This document shows, one piece after another, positions 1 through 8,761 of a DNA stretch of 37,327 nucleotides. This DNA comes from Bauldia sp. (GTDB lineage: Bacteria > Pseudomonadota > Alphaproteobacteria > Rhizobiales > Kaistiaceae): assembly GCA_022841545.1 (NCBI GenBank), contig JALHRF010000030.1, forward strand, positions 1 through 37,327, written 5' to 3'. Under the pieces are notes generated by a model. The model did no database searches, was not told the origin of the DNA, and saw only the letters and a list, made by a program, of their open reading frames with translations. How positions within the stretch are numbered: position 1 is the first letter of the stretch; each line of letters opens with the position of its first letter. A program made the translations under genes and the position numbers.

Positions 1-230
1 CCACCAAGGACGGCAAGCGCTATTTCGAGGTCGTCGACAGCGCGTGCGTGGGCTGCAATCTCTGCGTCAATGTCTGCCCGGTCGAGGACTGCATCACGAT
101 GGTCCGGGTGACCGCCGAGGTCGACCCGCATGGCGGCGCGCCGGCCCGCGGCTATCGCAACTGGACGCAGCACCCCAACAACCCGATGGCGAAGACGGCC
201 AGGATCGCGGAGCCTGAACCGGCGGAGTGA
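1..230 (+). CDS. preA: NAD-dependent dihydropyrimidine dehydrogenase subunit PreA, C-terminal fragment
   Basis: Only the last 75 codons are in the window. The reading frame is open from base 3 and ends at TGA 228-230. The fragment carries a ferredoxin-type cluster motif, CVGCNLCVNVCP, followed by VEDCITM, which is characteristic of the C-terminal iron-sulfur domain of PreA and dihydropyrimidine dehydrogenase. The enzyme reduces uracil and thymine with NAD(P)H, the first step of reductive pyrimidine catabolism in the cytoplasm. PreA normally works with a flavin/NAD subunit, PreT, which would lie to the left of this window. Its place beside a pyrimidine salvage locus is fitting, since uracil is either recaptured by Upp or degraded by this route. 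The next gene is convergent, 18 bases away. Confidence 0.85.
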   Translation, partial: TKDGKRYFEVVDSACVGCNLCVNVCPVEDCITMVRVTAEVDPHGGAPARGYRNWTQHPNNPMAKTARIAEPEPAE

Positions 231-248
231 TCCGCCGGACTGCCGGAG

Positions 249-1211
249 TCAGCCCGGCTGCAAGGCCTTGATCCGCGCGTCGTAGGCGGTGGCGAGGCAG
301 CCGACATCGCCGCCGCAGGCGTTGCGTTCGCCGATCCATGTGCGCTGGGCGTCGCGGATCTTCGTCTTCTCCGCGTCGTCGCTCGCCCAGGACAGGGCCT
401 GCGCATAGCTGTCGGCGAGGCCGCGGTCGAGCCGCGCGAGCGACACGTCGGAGCAGACGGCTTTTTCGGTGGCGGTGGCCGCCTTGGCGCAGTCGAACGA
501 GGCGACCGGTGTGCGCCAGTCCGCGCGCATCAGCCCCTTGAGCTCCGACAGCGGAATTTCGACCGTTTGATCGCCGGCGGCATAGGCTGCCACCTGGTAG
601 GGCGGGAAGCGGATCACGAGCGTGTCGGGCAGGAGCGCGAAATCCTGGAAGTTGGACCACGAGGGCCCGGCCCCGGATCTCACCCAATCGGAATCGCTCA
701 TCGAATCCGGACCGAGCAACTGCTTCGTGAGGTCGGCGATGGCGAGCGCGCTGATCTTTTCAAGCGCTGGTTTGCCGGCGAATATTTCCGGCAGGTAGAC
801 CCGCCAGGCATCCGGCATCATGAAGTTGAAGGATTCGATGTTGTGGTTGGGATGCGCGCCGCCGGTGAAGATGCTCTCGTCGAAGCCGAAGATCAGCATT
901 TCCGCGTCGTTCCGCGGCACGCCGAAGCCGACATAGAGGCTGTAGGTCCAGGGCGGCAGTTCGCCGCTATTGTCTTGCTTGAATGAGGCGAAGTCCCGGT
1001 CCGCGTCCGCGGCGAAATCCTCGACCATGCCCGTCGCCCAGTCGGCGAAGAACACGTCAATGGTTGCGTTTCCGGTCCTGGGATAGGCGACCTCGACATC
1101 CACCGTCTCGGTCTTGCGATCGATGTTCACGGTTTCCACGCTCACCTGCGCGAACGCAGGCCCCGCAGCAAGCGCGAGCCAAACGGCAAGCGTCGCAGGA
1201 AGCGCCCTCAT
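249..1211 (-). CDS. Exported protein with DUF3298/RsiV-like region and C-terminal LprI-type domain
   Basis: The 320-residue protein has a Sec signal peptide (hydrophobic core near residues 5-18, cleavage likely after AFA near residue 21). The middle, including FTGGAHPNHN near residues 115-125, resembles the DUF3298/RsiV family of secreted proteins. From about residue 238 the sequence has the cysteine pattern of the LprI/DUF1311 lysozyme-inhibitor family: FDCAKA, then EKAVC, LARLD and a pair of late cysteines near residues 298-304. In other bacteria such domains bind or resist lysozyme, so a periplasmic protective role is possible but unproven here. It starts 22 bases after the DUF2865 gene on the same strand, so the two are probably one operon. 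The start is an ATG directly before the signal peptide. Confidence 0.75.
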   Translation of the reverse strand: MRALPATLAVWLALAAGPAFAQVSVETVNIDRKTETVDVEVAYPRTGNATIDVFFADWATGMVEDFAADADRDFASFKQDNSGELPPWTYSLYVGFGVPRNDAEMLIFGFDESIFTGGAHPNHNIESFNFMMPDAWRVYLPEIFAGKPALEKISALAIADLTKQLLGPDSMSDSDWVRSGAGPSWSNFQDFALLPDTLVIRFPPYQVAAYAAGDQTVEIPLSELKGLMRADWRTPVASFDCAKAATATEKAVCSDVSLARLDRGLADSYAQALSWASDDAEKTKIRDAQRTWIGERNACGGDVGCLATAYDARIKALQPG

Positions 1212-1233
1212 GTCAAACCTCGTCGCCAGGCGG

Positions 1234-2331
1234 CTATTGGACCGACGTCCCGCCGGTCACGTCGTCGTTCGCCTCGTCGGCATGGGCCGAGCCGATCAGA
1301 CTGAAGACCGGGCCGCGCTGCGGCGGATTGCGAATGCTCTCGATCGCGATCGGCGTCGCATAATAGTATTCCGGCCCGAGCTTGCGGATTGGCGCAGAAG
1401 CCGCCGCCACAGCGGATTCCTCGGGCGAGCGCACGGTGCGCACGATGAAGCCGCCGGCAAGATTCGCCAGCGTCTCGGGGTCCTGGCCGGGAACCGCCCT
1501 CGCCACGGGCGCCGGAAGCAGCGCCGGCGCCTTGGTCTTCGGCTGCTCTTTTGGCGGCTGATTCGCCTTTGCCTCGGCAATTCGCGTCAGGAAAGCCTGA
1601 CCGAGATTGGCGAGGCCACGATGCAGTTGGGCCTGACAGGAGCCGCTGTAGAAATGGCGGTACGCCAGGGCGTTGGTCGATGACGTCATTGGTTCGCCCT
1701 TGAGCGACACGGCCGTGTCGGACGGCGACCCGTTATGATGGACAAAGAGCTCGGACGGCGCCCCGCCATACATCGACTGACAGACCGCCTCATCGATCTT
1801 GAAGCGCGAGCGGCTGGTCGAGAAGCTGATCGGGAAATAGTAGCCGTCGCAGGTGCGCATGCAGAGCGTCCGGTAGCCGCTCCCGGCGTATTCCGTTCCG
1901 CCGCCCCGGGAAGTCGGCACGTCGCAGCCATTCCGCTGCAGGATGCTGCGGAGCCTGTCACGCTCGTAGCGGCTGTTGTTGGCAACCACCCCGCCGCCAC
2001 CGCTCCGGGCCCTGCCGAGATCGCGCTGGAGCTGGTTGATGCGGGCCATGATCGCCGGGCAATTCTTGCCCGGCTTGCCAAACAGCACCCGGCGACAGCC
2101 CGACCGCTTGGCGTCCGCCTGCGCGGCAGCGAGCTGCCTCTGGATCTTCGCGGCGTCACCGCCGCCGCCACCGCCGCCGGAAGTGCGATTCGCGCGTTGA
2201 TAGTCGGCCTGGACCTGACGGCAGAACGCCGACTGGGCGGCCGCTTCAGCCGCAAAACCCACCACCATGACAAGCGCCAGACCGATCGCGGGCGCCCATT
2301 TCAGTCGACGGATGAGATGATTCAACGCCAT
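1234..2331 (-). CDS. DUF2865 domain-containing exported protein
   Basis: The 365-residue protein starts with a positively charged n-region (LIRRLK), a hydrophobic core and a likely signal-peptidase site after EAAA near residue 32. Residues about 60-110 are glycine- and glutamine-rich and look like a flexible or coiled spacer, with GGGGGGG and SGGGG runs. The conserved part is near residues 150-240: RTLCMRTCDGYYFPISF, then a second cysteine in DEAVCQSMYG and a late YSGSCQAQL. This pattern is the DUF2865 family, found mainly in rhizobial-type alphaproteobacteria. Its function is unknown, and the paired cysteines suggest disulfide bonds in the periplasm. The C-terminal third is low-complexity, proline- and alanine-rich. 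A CRP-like palindrome lies 246 bases upstream of the start. Confidence 0.8.
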   Translation of the reverse strand: MALNHLIRRLKWAPAIGLALVMVVGFAAEAAAQSAFCRQVQADYQRANRTSGGGGGGGDAAKIQRQLAAAQADAKRSGCRRVLFGKPGKNCPAIMARINQLQRDLGRARSGGGGVVANNSRYERDRLRSILQRNGCDVPTSRGGGTEYAGSGYRTLCMRTCDGYYFPISFSTSRSRFKIDEAVCQSMYGGAPSELFVHHNGSPSDTAVSLKGEPMTSSTNALAYRHFYSGSCQAQLHRGLANLGQAFLTRIAEAKANQPPKEQPKTKAPALLPAPVARAVPGQDPETLANLAGGFIVRTVRSPEESAVAAASAPIRKLGPEYYYATPIAIESIRNPPQRGPVFSLIGSAHADEANDDVTGGTSVQ

Positions 2332-2633
2332 CGGACTACACTTTTTGGGACGATCTGCTACGCGCCCCAGCTCTCGACGACCAGCCCATAACAGATTTCG
2401 GTTTCACCGTCGTTACTCTCGCGAGATGGATTTTCGGAGATTCCAACATCGATTTGAAGCCAGTCCACCGCGCCATCTGGACATTTTCACGACGTGTTGC
2501 AGCCCTGCCGCGCCGCCCCACCGGATGAGCCCGTACTCATGGGGAGCACCCTACCCGCTCAATCGCATCGCCCTCAGTGACCAACGTCACACTGGCCGGG
2601 AGGTTCCTGCCGCCTACAGATGTGGCCGGTTGC
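2332..2633. other. Intergenic region upstream of the DUF2865 gene
   Basis: These 302 bases lie between the stop of the Nudix gene and the start of the DUF2865 gene, both on the minus strand. I find no convincing gene. A minus-strand frame of 61 codons ending just before the DUF2865 start has no ribosome binding site and an arginine-rich, antisense-like composition. The one clear structure is the CRP-like palindrome at 2576-2591. The region must hold the promoter of the DUF2865/LprI-type gene pair. Confidence 0.6.
2576..2591. promoter_or_regulatory. CRP-like palindrome AGTGA-N6-TCACA (copy 1)
   Basis: The bases read AGTGA-CCAACG-TCACA, a match of nine out of ten positions to the enterobacterial CRP consensus TGTGA-N6-TCACA. 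The site is intergenic, 43 bases past the Nudix stop and about 246 bases upstream of the DUF2865 start. The same ten fixed bases recur three times before the L,D-transpeptidase gene near 13.9 kb. The binding protein is unknown. Confidence 0.55.
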
Positions 2634-3230
2634 CTATCCCAACCCGTAAAGCTTGAGGTGCCAGAGCAGGATGATGGTCTTGGCGTCTGCGATTTCGCCG
2701 ACGCGAATCATGCGGAGCGCCTCGTCGAGGGTCGGCTCCAGCACCTCGATGTCCTCGCCCTCATCCGCATTGCCGCCGCCCCTGTAGGCCCTGTCGGCCG
2801 GCGAATAGCGGGCGATGAAGAAGGCCAGGCGTTCGCTGACGCTGCCGGGGCTCATGTAGACGTCGAGCACCCGGTTGATGGCACCGAGCCGATAGCCAAG
2901 CTCTTCCTCTGCCTCGCGCCGGATGGCAGTCTCGGGATCGAGATCGTCGAGGAGGCCGGCGCAGGCCTCGATCAGGCGGCTCGGGCCTCCGCCGCTATTG
3001 ACCCAGACCGGCATCCGGAACTGACGGACCAGCAATACCGTGCCGCGATCCGGGTCGAAGGGCAGGATACAGGCACCGTTGCCGCGATCGTAGACCTGCC
3101 GGATCTGGGTCTCGTGTCCACCGTCGCGGCGGCGATAGTCGATGGTGTACTTGGTGAGCGTCGCCCAGTCGTCGGCGAGCAGTTTCTCTTCAAGGATGCG
3201 CACCGGCGCATCGTCTCGGGTCTCGGTCAT
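2634..3230 (-). CDS. nudK: Nudix hydrolase, NudK-like GDP-mannose/nucleoside-diphosphate-sugar pyrophosphatase
   Basis: The 198-residue protein follows E. coli NudK closely along its length: VYDRGNGA near residue 45, VRQFRMPVWVN near 68, then the Nudix helix AGLLDDLDPETAIRREAEEE near residues 90-110 and LYMSPG-like YMSPGS after it. The REAEEE glutamates are the expected metal ligands. C-terminal GEIADAKT is also conserved in NudK. The expected reaction is hydrolysis of GDP-mannose or related sugar nucleotides to the sugar phosphate and NMP in the cytoplasm. It is on the same strand as glk, 62 bases downstream, and may be the last gene of the importer-mgsA-glk transcription unit. Substrate specificity cannot be read from sequence alone. 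Confidence 0.85.
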   Translation of the reverse strand: MTETRDDAPVRILEEKLLADDWATLTKYTIDYRRRDGGHETQIRQVYDRGNGACILPFDPDRGTVLLVRQFRMPVWVNSGGGPSRLIEACAGLLDDLDPETAIRREAEEELGYRLGAINRVLDVYMSPGSVSERLAFFIARYSPADRAYRGGGNADEGEDIEVLEPTLDEALRMIRVGEIADAKTIILLWHLKLYGLG

Positions 3231-3292
3231 CGGGATTCCGTCCTGGGGGAGAGGCGCAGACTGCTACGTCGAGCGGCCCGCGGCAAGAGGCG

Positions 3293-4312
3293 TCAGGTCT
3301 GCCACAGCTTCCCGTCGAGTTCGACGCCGAAACGCTCCGGATGGCGTGCAAAGTCGGCAATGCCGGCAAGCGCGGGGTCCGGGCTGACAATGATCGCAGT
3401 CATCATCTCGGCCATGATGCGGCGGTGGGGATCCTTGGCGATGAACGCCTCGCGGAAGGAGCCCCGCTTGAGCGCCGGTGCGATCTTCGCCGATATCCCG
3501 CCGGCCAGGTAGACCCCGCCGGTCGCAACGAAGACGACGGCAAGGTTCCCGGCGAGACGCCCGAGATGGGTGACGAAGAAGTCGAGCGCCTCGACCGACG
3601 TCGGGTCGTCGCCGCCAAGTCCGGCGGTGGTGACCTCGGCCGGGGTGGTGAGCGTAGCCTTCCGGCCCTCGGCGGCGGCGACGCCACGATAGATCCGCAT
3701 CAGGCCGGGACCGCAGAGCAGGGTCTCGGCGCTGAACCGGCCGAAGGATTTCTCGAGGTGCGGCCAAAGGGCGAAGTCGCGTTCCGTGACCGGGCCGAGG
3801 TCGATATGGCCGCCCTCGCCCGGCACGGGAATCCACGCGCCCCGGGCATGGATCAGGGCGCCCGCGCCGAGTCCGGTGCCGGGCCCGACGACGACGCGGG
3901 GCCGTTCAGGCAAGGCGCGCCCGCCACCGATCCGGTCGATGTCGCCAGCCCCCAGTCCGGGCAGGCACAACGACAGCGCCTCGAAATCGTTGAGAAGGAT
4001 CATGCTCGACAGGCCGAAGCGCGGGATGAGTTTCCGCGGCTCGAAGATCCAGTCGCAATTGGTGAGGCTGACGGCCTCGCCCGCGATCGGGCCGGCAAGA
4101 GCGAGGATCGCCGTCTTCGGCCGGAGCGCAGTCGCGGTCAGAACCGCCGTCTCGATCGCGTCCTCGATGGTGGGATGATCGACGGTCTGAATGTCGGGCA
4201 ACCGCTCCCAGGGCGCATCGCGGTCGGCGATCAGGGCGAAGCGGGCATTGGTGCCGCCGATATCGCCGATCAGCACCGGAAAGCGAATCTCGGCCGAGTC
4301 CCCAACCATCAC
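3293..4312 (-). CDS. glk: Glucokinase
   Basis: The 339-residue protein is a bacterial Glk-family glucokinase that phosphorylates glucose to glucose 6-phosphate with ATP. Visible motifs are the N-terminal phosphate loop [12 protein letters not shown] (about residues 16-27), the catalytic aspartate in LLNDFEAL (about 105), the second phosphate loop GPGTGLGAG (about 142), and [13 protein letters not shown] (about 163), which holds the sugar-binding glutamate and histidine. The C-terminal VYLAGGIS completes the ATPase fold. Its ATG overlaps the mgsA stop by four bases (ATGA), so the two are translationally coupled. Length is slightly above the usual 320 residues because of the N-terminal extension. 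A product in the nucleoside importer operon that acts on glucose is unusual. Confidence 0.92.
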   Translation of the reverse strand: MMVGDSAEIRFPVLIGDIGGTNARFALIADRDAPWERLPDIQTVDHPTIEDAIETAVLTATALRPKTAILALAGPIAGEAVSLTNCDWIFEPRKLIPRFGLSSMILLNDFEALSLCLPGLGAGDIDRIGGGRALPERPRVVVGPGTGLGAGALIHARGAWIPVPGEGGHIDLGPVTERDFALWPHLEKSFGRFSAETLLCGPGLMRIYRGVAAAEGRKATLTTPAEVTTAGLGGDDPTSVEALDFFVTHLGRLAGNLAVVFVATGGVYLAGGISAKIAPALKRGSFREAFIAKDPHRRIMAEMMTAIIVSPDPALAGIADFARHPERFGVELDGKLWQT

Positions 4313-4722
4313 GTCTTTGCCTTCCCGCCGCGTTTCCCGTCGCGCCTGGCCGGATCGCCAATGATCAACTCGGCCGTCCGGGCATTGAGCGCCATCGGGA
4401 TATCGTAGAGAACGGCGAGCCGCGTCAATGCCTTGACGTCGACGTCATGCGGCATCGGGGTTAGCGGGTCGATGAAGAAGATGAGGCCCGAGATGCGTCC
4501 CTCGGCGATCAGGGCGCCGATTTGCTGGTCGCCGCCGAGCGGACCGCTCTTCAGCGCCGTCACGGCGAGTTCCGGCAGCGCGGCGTTGATCCGCGACCCC
4601 GTCGTGCCGGTGGCATAGAGATCGTAGCCGGCAAGACGCTTCCGGTGGCGGCGGGCGAAGCGGACGAGATCGTCCTTCTTCTCGTCATGCGCCACGAGCG
4701 CGAGAGCCTGCCGCTTCGCCAT
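4309..4722 (-). CDS. mgsA: Methylglyoxal synthase
   Basis: The 137-residue protein matches MgsA, which converts dihydroxyacetone phosphate to methylglyoxal and free phosphate. Motifs include LVAHDEKK near the N-terminus, YATGTTG (phosphate binding, about residues 36-42), [11 protein letters not shown] with the catalytic aspartate (about 61-71), and [14 protein letters not shown] with the second aspartate and histidine (about 83-95). It ends [13 protein letters not shown] plus a lysine/arginine-rich tail. It starts 10 bases after the second nucleoside permease and overlaps glk by four bases, so it sits inside one minus-strand operon. Deoxynucleoside degradation feeds triose phosphates, which would give this enzyme its substrate; that link is inference. 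Confidence 0.93.
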   Translation of the reverse strand: MAKRQALALVAHDEKKDDLVRFARRHRKRLAGYDLYATGTTGSRINAALPELAVTALKSGPLGGDQQIGALIAEGRISGLIFFIDPLTPMPHDVDVKALTRLAVLYDIPMALNARTAELIIGDPARRDGKRGGKAKT

Positions 4723-4732
4723 GGCCGGGGGC

Positions 4733-5995
4733 CTATTCCTTGATGTAGGGCTTGCCGTCGGCGGCCGGCGCCCGCGCCCGGCCGACGATTCCCGCCACCA
4801 GCACGATCGTGGCGATGTAGGGCGCCATCGCCAGGAATTCGGACGGGATCGGCGTCTGCAGGATGGCGAGTTTCTGCTGGAGCGAATCGGCGAAGCCGAA
4901 GACCAGCGCCGCGAGCAGGGCGCCGACGGGGTGCCAGCGGCCGAAGATCATGGCCGCGAGGCCGATGAAGCCGCGCCCGCCGGTCATGCCCTCGTCGAAG
5001 CGGCCGACCGAGCCAAGGGTGAACCAGGCGCCGCCGAAGCCCGCCACCATGCCGGCGATGGTGACGTTGATGTAGCGCACCCGGTAGACGTCGATGCCAA
5101 GGGTGTCGGCTGCGGCGGGGTGCTCGCCGACGGCGCGGGCCCGCAGGCCGGAACGCGTGTGAAACAGGTAGTAGGTGGCGATCATCACCATGATGAAGGC
5201 GCCGTAGACGAACACGTTCTGCTGGAACAGCACCGGTCCGATGACCGGGATGTCCGACAGGAACGGGATCGGCCAGGCGCGGAATATCGGCGCGTTGTTG
5301 AGTTCGCGATGGTGGGTCAGCACCTGGCTCGACACGTATGACGTCATGCCGAGCACGAAGAGGTTGATGGCGACGCCCGCGATGATCTGGTCGACGCGGT
5401 AGGTGATCACCAGCGCGCCGAGGATGAAGCCGAACAGGCCACCGACCAGCATGGCGCCGACGATCCCGATCACGCCGCCGAACAGCGAACCGACGACCGC
5501 CCCGGTGAAGGCGCCGGAAAGGAGCATCCCCTCGATGCCGATATTGACCACCGCGACCCGCTCCGAAAGCACGCCGGCGAGGCCGCCAAGGGCGATCGGC
5601 ACGGCCCGCACGACCGTCGATTCGAGCATGCCGGTGAGCGAGAACGACTTGCCGTCCGCCGCCCAGACCAGGAACGCTGCGACCGCCAGGAGGAGGCCGA
5701 TGCCGAGCAGGATGCTCGACCAGCGCGCCCCGCCGCGCATGAACTGGCGCGCGCCGAAGAAGGCGAGGATGGCCGCGACGATGTAGATGAAGGGCGCCGC
5801 GGGCACGACGAGGTTCGGCACCTGGATCGCGTCACGCGGCAACGACAGGCGGAAGGTGGCGCTGCCGTCGACCTGCGTGCCGAAGACCAGCGCCACGAAT
5901 ATCGCGAGCCCGATCAGCAGCCAGCCGGTGATGAGCGTCTGGCGCCGCGCGACGCGGTCGAGGGTGTGGGCGCTTGCGGCCTCGATCATCGCCAT
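4733..5995 (-). CDS. Nucleoside ABC transporter permease (NupQ/YufQ-type)
   Basis: The 420-residue protein has about nine or ten hydrophobic segments and belongs to the branched-chain/sugar permease family (BPD_transp_2). The motif [14 protein letters not shown] near residue 150 and [14 protein letters not shown] near 290 (the cytoplasmic loop that docks the ATPase) are typical of the second permease in BMP-family nucleoside or purine importers. It is longer than most homologues because of a roughly 120-residue N-terminal region with three extra hydrophobic stretches. The start lies one base after the stop of the preceding permease, so the two are coupled. It forms the membrane channel with the product of 5997-7145. 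Confidence 0.88.
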   Translation of the reverse strand: MAMIEAASAHTLDRVARRQTLITGWLLIGLAIFVALVFGTQVDGSATFRLSLPRDAIQVPNLVVPAAPFIYIVAAILAFFGARQFMRGGARWSSILLGIGLLLAVAAFLVWAADGKSFSLTGMLESTVVRAVPIALGGLAGVLSERVAVVNIGIEGMLLSGAFTGAVVGSLFGGVIGIVGAMLVGGLFGFILGALVITYRVDQIIAGVAINLFVLGMTSYVSSQVLTHHRELNNAPIFRAWPIPFLSDIPVIGPVLFQQNVFVYGAFIMVMIATYYLFHTRSGLRARAVGEHPAAADTLGIDVYRVRYINVTIAGMVAGFGGAWFTLGSVGRFDEGMTGGRGFIGLAAMIFGRWHPVGALLAALVFGFADSLQQKLAILQTPIPSEFLAMAPYIATIVLVAGIVGRARAPAADGKPYIKE

Positions 5996-5996
5996 G

Positions 5997-7145
5997 TCAG
6001 CCCGCTCCCGCCCGTTGGCCGCTCCGCCCCCGGAACGCCCAGGGGGCGATCGTCCGCACCAGCATCGGGGCGGCGATGAAGACGATGATCAGGGCCTGGA
6101 TGATCGCGATCAGGTCGATCGAGACGCCGGCCGCCACCTGCATCTGCCGGCCACCCGCCTGGAGTGCGCCGAACAGGATGCCCGCAAGCAGCACGCCCAC
6201 CGGGTGCGAACGGCCCAGCAGCGCCACGGCGATGGCGTCGAAGCCGATGCCGGCGGAGAAGTTCGGCGAGGCGCGGCCGAGCACGCCGAGCACCTGGTTC
6301 GCCCCGGCGAGGCCGGCGAGCGCCCCGGCACACGCCATCACCACGACGATGATCCAGCCCGAGCGCATCCCGGCATAGCGCGCCGCGTCGGGATTGGCGC
6401 CGCTCGCCCGGAACTCGAAGCCGATCGTGCTGCGGAACAGGAGCCAGTAGACGACCGCAACGGCGACGAGCGCGAGGATGAAGCCGGCATGAATGCGGAG
6501 CGACGGGTCGAGCCCGGAGAGGAGCTTCGGGAGCTGCGCGCTGGCCAGCACCGACTCGGAGATGGGGTCGCTCCGCCCTTCCTTCTGGATCGGCGGATTG
6601 CGGAGGAGATAGTCGGTCAGGCGGAAGGCGATGAAGTTGAGCATGATGGTGGTGATCACCTCATGCGCGCCCGTCGCCGCTTTCAGCCAGCCTGCGATCG
6701 AGGCCCACAGCGCGCCGGCGATCATCCCGGCGATGATGGCGAGCGGCAGGTGGATGAACACCGGCAGACCGGTGAACATGAAGCCGACCGTCACGGCCGC
6801 GATGCCGCCGAGGATGAGCTGACCTTCGGCGCCGATGTTGAACAGGCCGGCGCGAAACCCGAGCGCCAAGCCGAGCCCGCAGAGGATCAGCGGCGTGGCC
6901 GCCGTCAGCGTCTCGGACACGGCCCCGAGCGAACCGAACGACCCGTCGAACAGCGCCACGAAGGAGAGACCGATCGTCCCGATGCCGACGCCGGTGGCGA
7001 GCATGGTCAGCGCCCCGAGGATCAGCGCAATGATCACCGAGAGGACCGGAACGACCACGATCTCCTGGAAGTCGAACCTCCGGACGACCACCCGCTTCAG
7101 GATCTCATCGCCGACCGTCGGGGGTTTCGGCGCGGCGTCGGTCAC
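5997..7145 (-). CDS. Nucleoside ABC transporter permease (NupP/YufP-type)
   Basis: The 382-residue integral membrane protein carries FNIGAEGQLILGG near residue 108 and a docking-loop sequence, RASGANPDAARYAGM, near 245, both typical of the first permease in BMP-type importers (BPD_transp_2 family). Eight to ten membrane segments can be counted. The start is a GTG that overlaps the ATPase stop codon by four bases (GTGA), a sign of translational coupling. The N-terminal 40 residues are cytoplasmic and charged (ILKRVVVRRFDFQE) before the first helix. The genes to both sides encode the other parts of the same importer. Confidence 0.88.
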   Translation of the reverse strand: MTDAAPKPPTVGDEILKRVVVRRFDFQEIVVVPVLSVIIALILGALTMLATGVGIGTIGLSFVALFDGSFGSLGAVSETLTAATPLILCGLGLALGFRAGLFNIGAEGQLILGGIAAVTVGFMFTGLPVFIHLPLAIIAGMIAGALWASIAGWLKAATGAHEVITTIMLNFIAFRLTDYLLRNPPIQKEGRSDPISESVLASAQLPKLLSGLDPSLRIHAGFILALVAVAVVYWLLFRSTIGFEFRASGANPDAARYAGMRSGWIIVVVMACAGALAGLAGANQVLGVLGRASPNFSAGIGFDAIAVALLGRSHPVGVLLAGILFGALQAGGRQMQVAAGVSIDLIAIIQALIIVFIAAPMLVRTIAPWAFRGRSGQRAGAG

Positions 7146-8647
7146 GACACCACTCCCGCCATGGCCAGGCCGACATCCTTGACCGTGGCCTTTCCGCCTT
7201 CAAACTCGGCGACGATCTTGCCGCGATACATGACCAGGATGCGGTCCGACATCGACATCACCTCGTCGAGTTCGGTCGAGACGATGAGAATGCCGTCGCC
7301 CTCGTCTCGCGCATGGGCGATCCGCTCGTGAATGTACTCGATTGAACCGACGTCGATGCCGCGGGTCGGCTGCGCTGCGATCAGGAATTTGGTGTCGTGC
7401 CCGAGTTCTCGGCCGACGACGAGCTTCTGCTGGTTGCCGCCCGAGAGGTTGCCGGCATGGGTCCGGATCGATGCGGTACGGACATCGAAGTCCTTGACGA
7501 TCCGTGTTGCTTCGGCGTCGACCTCCGGCCAGCGCATGGCGATGCCGGACGAGAAAGGCGGGGCGTAGTAGCGGTCGAGCACGGCATTCTCGGCGACGGA
7601 GAACTCCGAGATGAGGCCGGAACGCTGCCGGTCCTCGGGGATGTGGGCGATGAGCCGGCGGTGACGCTCGCGGGCAGAGGCGTGGGTGATGTCGGCGCCG
7701 GCGAAGGTCACCGTACCGGCCGCCACCCGGCGCAGTCCGGTCAGCGCCTCGACGAGTTCCGTCTGGCCGTTGCCCTGGACGCCGGCGACGCCGACGATCT
7801 CCCCCTCGTGCACGGTGAGGTCGATCCCGCGGAGCGCGACCTCGTCGCGCTCGTTGAGCACCGTCAGACCCTTCACCTCGAGAAGCGGGCCGCCGGGTTT
7901 CGTCTTGCGCTTCTCGATCGCGAAGCGTACCGGCCGACCGACCATCATCTCGGCGAGGTCGGCGGTGGTCGCGGTCCTGGGGTCGCCCTCGCCGACGATC
8001 CTGCCGCCGCGCAGAACGCTGATCCGGTCGGCGACCTCCAGCACTTCGCCGAGCTTGTGGGTAATGAAGACCAGCGCCTTGCCCGCCTCGCGGAGCGACC
8101 GGACGATGCCGAAGAACTCGACGACCTCCTGCGGGGTGAGCACCGCGGTCGGCTCGTCGAAGATGATGGCGTTGGCCGAGCGGAACAGAACCTTGATGAT
8201 CTCGACCCGCTGCTGAAGGCCGACCGGAATCTCCTCGATGATCGCATCGGGGTCGACCTCCAGCCCGTGCTCGGTAGAGATCGCCCGGACCTGCTTGCGG
8301 GCGGTCTTCATGTCGAGCCGGTCGAGGGCCTTCACCGGCTCGACCCCCAGAACGACGTTCTCGGCCACCGTGAAAACCGGCACCAGCATGAAATGCTGGT
8401 GGACCATGCCGATGCCCGCACGGATAGCGTCGCCGGCGCCGCGGAACTGGACCGGCTTGCCGTCGATCAGAATCTCGCCCTCGTCCGGCCGGTAGAGGCC
8501 GGACAGGACGTTCATGAGGGTGGTCTTGCCGGCGCCGTTTTCGCCGAGGAGCCCCAGGACTTCGCCGGCCCTGATCTTCAGGTTCACGTCGGAGTTGGCG
8601 ACGACGCTGCCGAACCGCTTGGTGATGCCCCTGAGTTCTATGTCCAC
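7142..8647 (-). CDS. Nucleoside ABC transporter, double ATP-binding subunit (NupO/YufO-type)
   Basis: The 501-residue protein has two fused ABC domains. The first has a good Walker A, GENGAGKTT (about residues 35-43), a Walker B ending FDEPTAVL (about 163), and a non-standard signature, VGLQQ. The second has a Walker A without the usual lysine, GVQGNGQTEL (about 293), a normal LSGGNQQ signature (about 403), and Walker B FLIAAQPTRGIDVG, where the catalytic Glu is Gln. This split of functions, one competent and one degenerate site, is normal for the ribose/BMP class of importers. It powers uptake by the two permeases encoded directly downstream. The binding-protein gene lies upstream, separated by a 114-base region with two hairpins. 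Confidence 0.92.
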   Translation of the reverse strand: MDIELRGITKRFGSVVANSDVNLKIRAGEVLGLLGENGAGKTTLMNVLSGLYRPDEGEILIDGKPVQFRGAGDAIRAGIGMVHQHFMLVPVFTVAENVVLGVEPVKALDRLDMKTARKQVRAISTEHGLEVDPDAIIEEIPVGLQQRVEIIKVLFRSANAIIFDEPTAVLTPQEVVEFFGIVRSLREAGKALVFITHKLGEVLEVADRISVLRGGRIVGEGDPRTATTADLAEMMVGRPVRFAIEKRKTKPGGPLLEVKGLTVLNERDEVALRGIDLTVHEGEIVGVAGVQGNGQTELVEALTGLRRVAAGTVTFAGADITHASARERHRRLIAHIPEDRQRSGLISEFSVAENAVLDRYYAPPFSSGIAMRWPEVDAEATRIVKDFDVRTASIRTHAGNLSGGNQQKLVVGRELGHDTKFLIAAQPTRGIDVGSIEYIHERIAHARDEGDGILIVSTELDEVMSMSDRILVMYRGKIVAEFEGGKATVKDVGLAMAGVVS

Positions 8648-8689
8648 CTGGTCCGCCCCGCGGCCGTCTCCTGCAAGTCTAGGCGGATC

Positions 8690-8736
8690 GAGCGGCTCCG
8701 CTCAAGCTGCAACCGCCGCGCACGGTGGCGCGGCGG
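8690..8736 (-). other. Two tandem hairpins between the binding-protein and ATPase genes
   Basis: In the minus-strand mRNA the first structure pairs 8728-8736 with 8713-8721 (nine perfect G-C-rich pairs, loop of six). The second pairs 8698-8703 with 8690-8695. Neither is followed by a U-run. Stable hairpins just after the binding-protein gene are common in ABC importer operons, where they protect the upstream mRNA and lower expression of the membrane parts. That role is inferred here. Confidence 0.5.
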
Positions 8737-8761
8737 CTGCAATTGTGGTTCGAGCGGCCGG

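Noticed and set aside
2336..2521. A 61-codon minus-strand ORF ending just before the DUF2865 start
   Set aside because: No Shine-Dalgarno sequence, arginine/serine-rich non-family composition, and no membrane or signal segment. Most likely a chance frame in the promoter region.
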